5,491 nucleotides of DNA from Pseudomonadota bacterium (GTDB taxonomy: Bacteria > Myxococcota > Polyangia > Polyangiales > Polyangiaceae). Below the pieces are notes generated by a model. It saw only the letters and a program-made list of their open reading frames with translations. It was not told where the DNA came from and did no database searches. Where the stretch lies: assembly GCA_023419055.1 (NCBI GenBank), contig JAEZYO010000525.1:1-5491 (forward strand), written 5' to 3'. Position numbers and translations under genes: made by a program. Below, piece after piece: positions 1 to 3,598 of this stretch (positions within the stretch are counted from its first letter, which is position 1; every line of letters starts with the position of its first letter).

Positions 1-804
1 GTGAGGCTTGGTCGTGAACGCAATGCGCAGTCGTCCGGCAGGCCTGCCCACCTCTTCGAGGAACGGGCGCTCGGGTGGCGGCGCCCAGTAGGGAGACGTC
101 GCTTCTGGGCCCGACGTCACGTCGAGCAAAGCCGCGCTGTCGCGCACGCTGCGCGTGATCACGTGTTCGACCGCCATGCCGAGCCAGTGCTCGCTCGCGT
201 CCGGTCCGGCAGGGTTGCGCCCGCGCGTCGGCTTGAGCGCAAACACTCCACAACATGACGCCGGGATGCGAAGCGAGCCGCCGCCGTCTCCACCGTGGGC
301 GACGGGTACGACTCCGGCAGCGACGACGGCCGCGGAGCCTCCGCTCGATCCTCCGGAGGTGCGAGCGAGGTCCCAGGGGTTCCGACAAGGGCCGAACAGC
401 ACCGGCTCCGTGATCGGCATGATGCCGAACTCGGGAGTGCTGGTCTTGCCGACGATGTTGAGCCCGGCGCGCTTGTAGCGACGCACCATCTCCGAGTCGT
501 GCTTCGGCACGTGATTGCGGTAGAGGCGGCTGCCCGAGGTGAACTCCACGCCGGCGAGCGGAGAGAGCAGATCCTTGAGCAAGATCGGCACGCCGCTCAC
601 GATGCTCTCGGGGTGCTGCGGCTCGCGCGCGAACGCGCGCGCCTGGTCGTAGAATCGAGCCACCACCGCGTTCAGCCGCGGGTTGACTCGATCGATGCGC
701 TCGAGGGCGGACTCGCAGAGCTCGGCACGCGAGACCTCGCGCTTACGCAAGAGCTCGGCCAAGCCGAGCGCGTCGTACTCACTGTACTCCTTGAACGTGC
801 TCAT
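1..804 (-). CDS. Amidase-signature family hydrolase (NylA-like), C-terminus beyond window
   Basis: Reading leftward from ATG at 804, an open frame of 268 codons runs to the window edge without a stop. The amidase-signature catalytic triad is complete: Lys77 in LLKDL, the cis-Ser Ser153 in GGSSGGSAA, and nucleophile Ser177 in [10 protein letters not shown]. The two serines are 24 residues apart, as in the family. Flanking blocks such as GKTSTPEFG (119-127), RNPWDL (141-146) and LKPTRGR (190-196) most resemble 6-aminohexanoate-cyclic-dimer hydrolase-type amidases rather than GatA, though substrate cannot be inferred from this. The enzyme should hydrolyse a C-N amide bond through an acyl-enzyme. 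No signal peptide is visible, so it is probably cytoplasmic. Family members are near 450-500 residues, so roughly 200 are missing. A TTG three codons upstream (811-813) is an alternative start; no strong Shine-Dalgarno sequence decides between them. It is 410 bases from ahpD and probably separately transcribed. Family assignment is secure; the exact substrate is not. Confidence 0.93.
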   Translation of the reverse strand, partial: MSTFKEYSEYDALGLAELLRKREVSRAELCESALERIDRVNPRLNAVVARFYDQARAFAREPQHPESIVSGVPILLKDLLSPLAGVEFTSGSRLYRNHVPKHDSEMVRRYKRAGLNIVGKTSTPEFGIMPITEPVLFGPCRNPWDLARTSGGSSGGSAAVVAAGVVPVAHGGDGGGSLRIPASCCGVFALKPTRGRNPAGPDASEHWLGMAVEHVITRSVRDSAALLDVTSGPEATSPYWAPPPERPFLEEVGRPAGRLRIAFTTKPH

Positions 805-821
805 GATGGTCAACGCGTTCC

Positions 822-834
822 GCGAGCCTCTCGC
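822..834 (-). other. Small hairpin in the amidase leader
   Basis: GCGAG (822-826) pairs with CTCGC (830-834) around a 3-base loop, about 18 bases before the amidase ATG. It would occupy the place where a ribosome binding site would be sought, and contains the only AGAGG-like purine run nearby on the minus strand. It might damp translation initiation, but five-base stems occur often by chance in DNA this GC-rich. Confidence 0.25.
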
Positions 835-867
835 TCGGCGAGACACCCGCTAGGTAGGCACTTGTCG

Positions 868-889
868 CAGTGCGGAGAACACCGCACCG
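868..889 (-). promoter_or_regulatory. Leader hairpin / dyad upstream of the amidase
   Basis: GTGCGG (870-875) and CCGCAC (882-887) are exact reverse complements around a 6-base loop. On minus-strand RNA the stem extends by one G-U and one C-G pair to 868-889. It starts about ten bases downstream of the candidate -10 box at 899-904, so it would sit at the very 5' end of the amidase transcript. It could be an operator or an mRNA-stabilising 5' stem. Only the symmetry is seen; the role is inferred. Confidence 0.35.
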
Positions 890-898
890 CGATTCTCG

Positions 899-928
899 AA
901 TGTAGCGCGCGGGGCTCGGCCCTCCCAA
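899..928 (-). promoter_or_regulatory. Candidate sigma-70-type promoter for the amidase gene
   Basis: On the minus strand TTGGGA (923-928, 4 of 6 matches to TTGACA) lies 18 bases before TACATT (899-904, 4 of 6 to TATAAT). The spacer contains the dyad GGGC-TCG-GCCC (912-922), which could be an operator. The leader to the amidase ATG would be about 90 bases. Matches of this quality arise by chance, but this is the best placed candidate in the spacer and includes one of its few AT-rich spots. Confidence 0.3.
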
Positions 929-997
929 CTCACGCGCACAAACTCCGAGCAGCCGAGCGCTCGAGCGCGCCTCACGCCCGGAGGCGCCGCAGGTGCG

Positions 998-1024
998 CTC
1001 CGCCGTTCGGCAAGAGCGGCGGAG
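998..1024. repeat. Perfect 8-bp inverted repeat, 11-base loop
   Basis: CTCCGCCG (998-1005) and CGGCGGAG (1017-1024) are exact reverse complements. No T-run follows on either strand. It lies about 190 bases after the ahpD stop and 190 bases before the amidase start, so it could be a second, T-less terminator, a transcript-end stabiliser or a protein-binding dyad. The stem is all but two bases G/C, so chance is a real alternative. Confidence 0.4.
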
Positions 1025-1172
1025 GGCTCGAGTGCCTGCGCCGCGGAAGGTCTCCGTGCCTGTGTACTACGCCGTGTGGCTCCGACGACGAATGCGAGGG
1101 TCGATGATGACGCCCGACGGCATTCTCTGCGCCGGAGACGGCTACTCTGGCTTTATCAGTAGCAGCGCGAGC

Positions 1173-1198
1173 CGCGAGGCGATTCTCATCGCCCCGCG
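1173..1198 (-). terminator. Terminator-like hairpin after ahpD (no T-tract)
   Basis: Six perfect pairs (GGCGAT 1178-1183 with ATCGCC 1188-1193) close a four-base loop that reads GAGA, a GNRA-type tetraloop, on the minus-strand RNA. After one mismatch four more pairs (1173-1176 with 1195-1198) extend the stem. It starts 16 bases past the ahpD stop codon. There is no U-run, which is common for transcript ends in very GC-rich bacteria, so it may work with Rho or as a 3'-end protector instead of as a classical intrinsic terminator. Confidence 0.5.
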
Positions 1199-1214
1199 AC
1201 TCGGCTTGCGTCGG

Positions 1215-1775
1215 TCACTGCGCCGCTTGAGTGACGCTTGCGCCGTTCAAGACGTCGCTACTCTCGAGCGCGATGGCGGCTGCGTGGATCGTCGCCGCGA
1301 TGCGCACGGCATCGTGGACCTGATCCTCCGTCAGACCGCCTTCGAGCACTACCTTCTCGTGCGCTTGCACGCACATCTCACAGCCCTTGATCGCGCTGGC
1401 TGCCAGAGAGAAGAGTTCGAGGTCGACCTTGTTCGTGGTCGGGCTCGCCAGCCGATTCATGCGAAGCCGGGCTGGCTTCTGCGAGTAAGTCTCCTTCCCG
1501 ATCATGTGGCGGAACCGATAGTAGATGTTGTTCATCCCCATCAGCGCCGCCGCCGCGACCGCGTCGTCGACCACGTTCTGGTCGACCTCACGCCGCGCGT
1601 CCGCGAGCACCGCTTCCGAGAGCCGGGCGTGGCGGGCCGAGAGCGCCGAAGCGATCGCGACCCCCCAACGTTGAGCCGGCGTGAGCGTCTGGCTCTGAAA
1701 CACCGTCTGCAGGTTCAGCTTGATGTCTTTGGCGGCATCTGGAAGGAGATTTCGAATCGACTCGATGCCCGACAT
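1215..1775 (-). CDS. ahpD: Alkyl hydroperoxide reductase AhpD (AhpC-reducing, carboxymuconolactone-decarboxylase fold)
   Basis: A 186-residue protein of the usual AhpD length. In mycobacteria AhpD is the reductant of AhpC, taking electrons from dihydrolipoamide via Lpd/SucB, and has weak hydroperoxidase activity of its own. The catalytic block is present: Glu120, then Cys132-Glu-Met-Cys135 and His139 (KGCEMCVQAHE, 130-140). These correspond to Glu118, Cys130, Cys133 and His137 of Mycobacterium tuberculosis AhpD. The residue between the cysteines that is His132 there is Met134 here. The rest is mostly alpha-helical, as expected for a CMD-fold oligomer, and there is no export signal. The ATG lies three bases after the ahpC stop, with GGAGG at 1787-1791 inside the ahpC 3' end, 11 bases before the start, so the two genes are cotranscribed and translationally close. 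A hairpin follows the stop. Confidence 0.96.
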   Translation of the reverse strand: MSGIESIRNLLPDAAKDIKLNLQTVFQSQTLTPAQRWGVAIASALSARHARLSEAVLADARREVDQNVVDDAVAAAALMGMNNIYYRFRHMIGKETYSQKPARLRMNRLASPTTNKVDLELFSLAASAIKGCEMCVQAHEKVVLEGGLTEDQVHDAVRIAATIHAAAIALESSDVLNGASVTQAAQ

Positions 1776-1778
1776 GGC

Positions 1779-2318
1779 TTACGCGGCCTCCAGCGTCGGG
1801 TCGCCCTTCTTCCAGTTGCAGGGGCAGAGCTCGTCGGTCTGAAGCGCGTCGAGGATGCGGATCACCTCGTCGACGTTACGACCCACCGAGAGGTCGTTGA
1901 CCGAGACGTGACGGATGATGCCCTGCGGATCGACCACGAAGGTCGCGCGCAGCGGGATGCCGTCCTGCTTGTGGAGCACGCCGAGCGCCGTCGAGAGCTC
2001 GCGCTTGGTGTCGGCGAGCATCGGGAAGGGGAGGTCACGGAGATCGGGGTGATCCTTGCGCCACGCGAGGTGGACGAAGTGAGAGTCGTTGCTCGCGCCG
2101 AGCACCTGGGCGTCGCGATCCGCGAAGTCCTTGGCGCGCCTGCCGAACTCGGCGATCTCGGTGGGGCAGACGAAGGTGAAGTCGAGGGGCCAGAGGAAGA
2201 GCACCGTCCACTTACCGGGGTAAGAGGCGCTGGTGATTTCCTGGAACTCTTTGCCCTTTTCGAGGCTCACGGCAGCCTGAAGCTTGAACTCGGGAAGCTT
2301 GTCGCCAACGGTCAGCAT
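1779..2318 (-). CDS. ahpC: Peroxiredoxin AhpC, mycobacterial-type (CXC resolving pair)
   Basis: A 179-residue typical 2-Cys peroxiredoxin with thioredoxin fold, reducing H2O2, organic peroxides and probably peroxynitrite in the cytoplasm. The active-site motif PLDFTFVCPTE (44-54) carries Thr48 and the peroxidatic Cys51; Arg124 in LRATFVVDP completes the catalytic set. Near the C-terminus ELCPCNWKKGD (164-172) supplies two cysteines, Cys165 and Cys167, matching the Cys174/Cys176 pair of M. tuberculosis AhpC, the form that works with AhpD instead of AhpF. The protein is slightly shorter than the 195-residue mycobacterial enzyme and lacks the longer C-terminal tail of enterobacterial AhpC. ATG at 2318 follows AGGAG (2331-2335) by 12 bases. 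It is the first gene of the ahpC-ahpD unit, and an OxyR-type operator lies about 90-125 bases upstream of the start. Confidence 0.97.
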   Translation of the reverse strand: MLTVGDKLPEFKLQAAVSLEKGKEFQEITSASYPGKWTVLFLWPLDFTFVCPTEIAEFGRRAKDFADRDAQVLGASNDSHFVHLAWRKDHPDLRDLPFPMLADTKRELSTALGVLHKQDGIPLRATFVVDPQGIIRHVSVNDLSVGRNVDEVIRILDALQTDELCPCNWKKGDPTLEAA

Positions 2319-2377
2319 GTTCGTTTCGTTCTCCTAATGGGTTGGTCTTCGGGGCCGTCTAGCGACCCGTGGGCGAG

Positions 2378-2407
2378 AACATGCGATTGGGGATGTGATT
2401 CGTCCAA
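2378..2407 (-). promoter_or_regulatory. Candidate ahpC promoter adjoining the OxyR site
   Basis: On the minus strand TTGGAC (2402-2407) is a fair -35 element, and its first base is the last base of the OxyR-type operator. Eighteen bases on is CATGTT (2378-2383), a poor -10 matching 3 of 6 positions. A good site placement with a weak -10 is what an activator-dependent promoter looks like. The predicted leader to the ahpC ATG is about 55 bases and carries the AGGAG ribosome binding site. The operator placement is the main support; the -10 assignment is weak. Confidence 0.4.
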
Positions 2408-2443
2408 CATATCGTTTCTAAGAGTGAGATAGACAGTGACTAT
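2407..2443 (-). promoter_or_regulatory. OxyR-type operator upstream of ahpC
   Basis: Read on the minus strand, four tetramers at exact 7-base spacing appear: ATAG (2440-2443), CTAT (2429-2432), TTAG (2418-2421) and ATGT (2407-2410). The published OxyR consensus is ATAG-N7-CTAT-N7-ATAG-N7-CTAT. Scores are 4/4, 4/4, 3/4 and 2/4, or 13 of 16 with perfect spacing across 37 bp. The distal half is also a longer palindrome, GATAG-N7-CTATC. The site ends where a candidate -35 box begins, the geometry of an OxyR-activated promoter, and it faces a peroxide-defence operon. An OxyR gene is not in the window, so a regulator of the same LysR subfamily elsewhere in the genome is inferred. Confidence 0.85.
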
Positions 2444-2486
2444 CACAGGCAGGGCGTCCGGGTTTTCGGCCGCCTGGAGCCGCGGG

Positions 2487-2501
2487 CGCTCGAAGCGAGC
2501 G
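2487..2501 (-). terminator. Terminator-like hairpin after the ACT-domain gene (no T-tract)
   Basis: CGCTCG (2487-2492) and CGAGCG (2496-2501) pair perfectly around a 3-base loop, beginning four bases past the stop codon of the ACT-domain gene. No U-run follows. Its position right at the gene end, and the separate OxyR-controlled promoter downstream, suggest that the ACT gene transcript ends here and does not normally feed ahpCD. The short G/C stem limits certainty. Confidence 0.4.
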
Positions 2502-2505
2502 TTCT

Positions 2506-3288
2506 TCAGTCTTGATGCAGAAAACGCTGCCGGAGCCGGCGCACGGTCGAGAGGACCTGCTGTTGAATATCGGCCAACGAGTCAGGGCCGAGAGGGATCC
2601 CACCCGTGCCACAAATCGTGAAGCGGTCGAGCGCCACGCCGTCTTCGGTCCGGATTTCGGATGCGACGATCTCGGCGCGGCGCTTGAAGAGGCTCCGCGT
2701 GACGGCGAGTAGCAGGCCCGGGCAGTCGGGCGCCGTCACGACCAGGACCGCTTCCCCGGCGCGCAGCGCCTTGGTGTCGAAGTAGACGCGCACGGTGGCC
2801 TTCGGGTTCGCGAGCGTCTGCTCGGAGGCCGCCGCCAGCTCGGCGTCCGTCTTCTGTTGTTCGAGGCAGAGCTCGGCGAGCGAGAAGCCGACGCTCGGCG
2901 CTTCTTCGTCGGCGATGGCGCGCGGCTCGTGCGAGCGAGGGTCGCGCCGCACCCAGAAGAAGGCGACGACTTCGTCCGCGGCGTGTCGCCGCGAGCGCCG
3001 GTAGACGTGCGCGCCGATCACGTCGAGCGCCTCGGTGCCGAGCGCGTCGCTCATCAACGCGAGCAAGCCCGGGCGATCGTCCGCCACCATGCAGAAGATC
3101 GCCTGATCGCTCGACAGCCTGCGCCAGAGCGTGGCGGTGCCGGCCGCGTCGCGGCGGCGTAGCACGATGTCGGCGTGCTCACGCATGTCCGCAGGACCGA
3201 ACTGCCGCGCGTAGTCGGCGGGCATGCTGGCGACGAAGTCGGATACTGTGCTCTCTGCCCTCGAGTGATCGAGCGCCGACGGTTGCAT
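2506..3288 (-). CDS. Stand-alone tandem ACT-domain protein, GlnD C-terminus-like
   Basis: A 260-residue protein from ATG 3288 with two ACT-type ligand-binding domains. ACT1 (about 64-115) has VADDRPGLL (68-76) and ACT2 (about 180-228) has VTAPDCPGLL (184-193); the D-x-P-G-L-L signature is the usual ACT ligand loop. The N-terminal SMPADYARQFGPADMREH (21-38) resembles the linker preceding the ACT pair in GlnD, the PII uridylyl-transferase/removase. GlnD's nucleotidyltransferase and HD domains are absent, so it cannot carry out uridylylation. In GlnD these domains sense glutamine; here the ligand and partner are unknown. There is no signal peptide or membrane segment. Upstream in-frame GTG (3291) and TTG (3312) are alternative starts; none has a clear Shine-Dalgarno sequence, and ATG was preferred. 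It is divergent from the xyloglucanase gene, and a hairpin follows its stop. Confidence 0.82.
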   Translation of the reverse strand: MQPSALDHSRAESTVSDFVASMPADYARQFGPADMREHADIVLRRRDAAGTATLWRRLSSDQAIFCMVADDRPGLLALMSDALGTEALDVIGAHVYRRSRRHAADEVVAFFWVRRDPRSHEPRAIADEEAPSVGFSLAELCLEQQKTDAELAAASEQTLANPKATVRVYFDTKALRAGEAVLVVTAPDCPGLLLAVTRSLFKRRAEIVASEIRTEDGVALDRFTICGTGGIPLGPDSLADIQQQVLSTVRRLRQRFLHQD

Positions 3289-3362
3289 CACACCATAGGT
3301 TGATAGTCGCAAAGTTGCTGGATGCTTTCGCTCGCGTGTCGTCCTTCGAACGCGCGAAAGGA

Positions 3363-3412
3363 CGCGGCGTCAGAGCGTGAAAGTGGATTCAGAAACTTCA
3401 GCTCTGACCGCG
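3363..3412. repeat. Long imperfect inverted repeat (18 pairs)
   Basis: The core GTCAGAGC (3369-3376) is exactly complementary to GCTCTGAC (3401-3408). Inward, TGAA-A-GT (3378-3384) pairs with ACTTCA (3395-3400), leaving single bulges at 3377 and 3382 and a 10-base loop (3385-3394). Outward, CGCG (3363-3366) pairs with CGCG (3409-3412) after a 2-base bulge. Unlike most stems in this window, its inner part is AT-containing, which makes chance less likely. It lies 75-125 bases upstream of the ACT start and could be a leader structure of that gene, an operator, or a copy of a dispersed palindromic element. Function is unknown. Confidence 0.6.
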
Positions 3413-3506
3413 GCTCGGCGCGCTCACGGGCGGCGTGGAGCGAGCAGCCGCCGATGGCGCCGGAGCGAGCGGATCCAGCCGAAAACAAGCCGCGCGCGCC
3501 GACCGT

Positions 3507-3539
3507 TTTCAGTGGTTCTGGAACCGATTTCGCTGGTTC
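3507..3539 (+). promoter_or_regulatory. 12-bp direct repeat with 21-bp period (putative tandem operator)
   Basis: TTTCAGTGGTTC (3507-3518) recurs as TTTCGCTGGTTC (3528-3539), 10 of 12 bases identical with starts 21 bp apart, that is two helical turns on one DNA face. Between them GGAACC (3520-3525) is the inverse of the GGTTC cores, giving the palindrome GGTTC-TG-GAACC at 3514-3525 and GGAACC-N9-GGTTCC at 3520-3540. Direct repeats with 21-bp phasing are typical of AraC-family activator sites; the inverse core also allows a dimeric repressor. It lies 60-92 bases before the xyloglucanase start. The regulator is not in view. Confidence 0.5.
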
Positions 3540-3557
3540 CCCGCGTGCTCGCGGGGA
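3538..3557. repeat. Perfect 8-bp stem-loop, first of a tandem pair
   Basis: TCCCCGCG (3538-3545) pairs exactly with CGCGGGGA (3550-3557) around the 4-base loop TGCT. It overlaps the last two bases of the second direct-repeat unit and is followed after two bases by another perfect hairpin. In the xyloglucanase leader it could act as an attenuator, an mRNA-stabilising stem or a protein site. No T-run follows, so it is not a classical terminator. Confidence 0.5.
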
Positions 3558-3559
3558 GC

Positions 3560-3578
3560 CCCGACGGGCCTCGTCGGG
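3560..3578. repeat. Perfect 7-bp stem-loop, second of a tandem pair
   Basis: CCCGACG (3560-3566) pairs exactly with CGTCGGG (3572-3578) around a 5-base loop. It ends 20 bases before the xyloglucanase ATG, and the start lacks a clear Shine-Dalgarno sequence, so the folded leader may control translation initiation. It is two bases from the preceding hairpin, so the two could stack coaxially in RNA. Role inferred only. Confidence 0.5.
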
Positions 3579-3598
3579 TGTAATCCCGCCCACGTTCC

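Larger units (their letters stand above)
805..1214. other. Non-coding spacer between ahpD and the amidase gene
   Basis: About 410 bases with no convincing gene. Open frames that cross it are G/C-driven antisense shadows continuing into ahpD, or very short (for example a 15-codon minus-strand frame at the ahpD end). It contains, in the direction of minus-strand transcription, a hairpin right after ahpD (1173-1198), an 8-bp inverted repeat (998-1024), a weak sigma-70-like promoter (899-928), a leader hairpin (868-889) and a small hairpin (822-834) before the amidase start. This fits the end of one transcript and the start of another. The stretch 1025-1172 shows nothing beyond a small GCCG-GAGA-CGGC stem-loop at 1132-1143. 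Confidence 0.7.
3289..3598. promoter_or_regulatory. Divergent intergenic region between ACT gene and xyloglucanase gene
   Basis: About 310 bases with no supportable gene; short frames here have alternatives on every strand and no family resemblance. It must hold both divergent promoters, but no convincing -35/-10 pair was found for either. It is rich in symmetry: an 18-pair imperfect dyad at 3363-3412, a GAAAAC/GTTTTC inverted pair (3481-3486 and 3505-3510) around a GC-alternating run, a 21-bp-period direct repeat at 3507-3539, and two adjacent hairpins at 3538-3578. The interval 3413-3480 shows nothing I can interpret. Confidence 0.6.

Noticed and set aside
954..963. 10-bp palindrome CGAGCGCTCG in the ahpD-amidase spacer
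   Set aside because: Composed almost wholly of G/C dinucleotide patterns common in this DNA, with no loop, partner or informative position; not treated as a site.
1..1107. Overlapping plus-strand open frames (1-258, 155-478, 295-1107)
   Set aside because: The minus strand encodes an amidase with a complete Lys-Ser-Ser triad over 1-804; the plus-strand frames have no motif and are composition-driven.
1151..1198. 15-codon minus-strand micro-ORF (from about 1188) after ahpD
   Set aside because: No ribosome binding site, it lies inside the terminator-like hairpin, and at this length it is indistinguishable from chance.
993..2432. 479-codon open frame on the plus strand opposite ahpC and ahpD
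   Set aside because: It is antisense to two clearly recognisable enzymes with intact catalytic residues, runs through the OxyR site and promoter, and its translation is low-complexity and Arg-rich with no family signature.
2857..3162. Plus-strand frames opposite the ACT-domain gene (for example 2795-3004 and 2857-3162)
   Set aside because: They are antisense to two well-formed ACT domains and lack any recognisable domain or ribosome binding site.
805..3598. Possibility of a hidden defence, CRISPR or mobile-element module in the spacers
   Set aside because: No regularly spaced repeats, integrase or transposase motifs, target-site duplications or tRNA-like folds were seen; the spacers are explained by gene-end hairpins and promoter-proximal sites.
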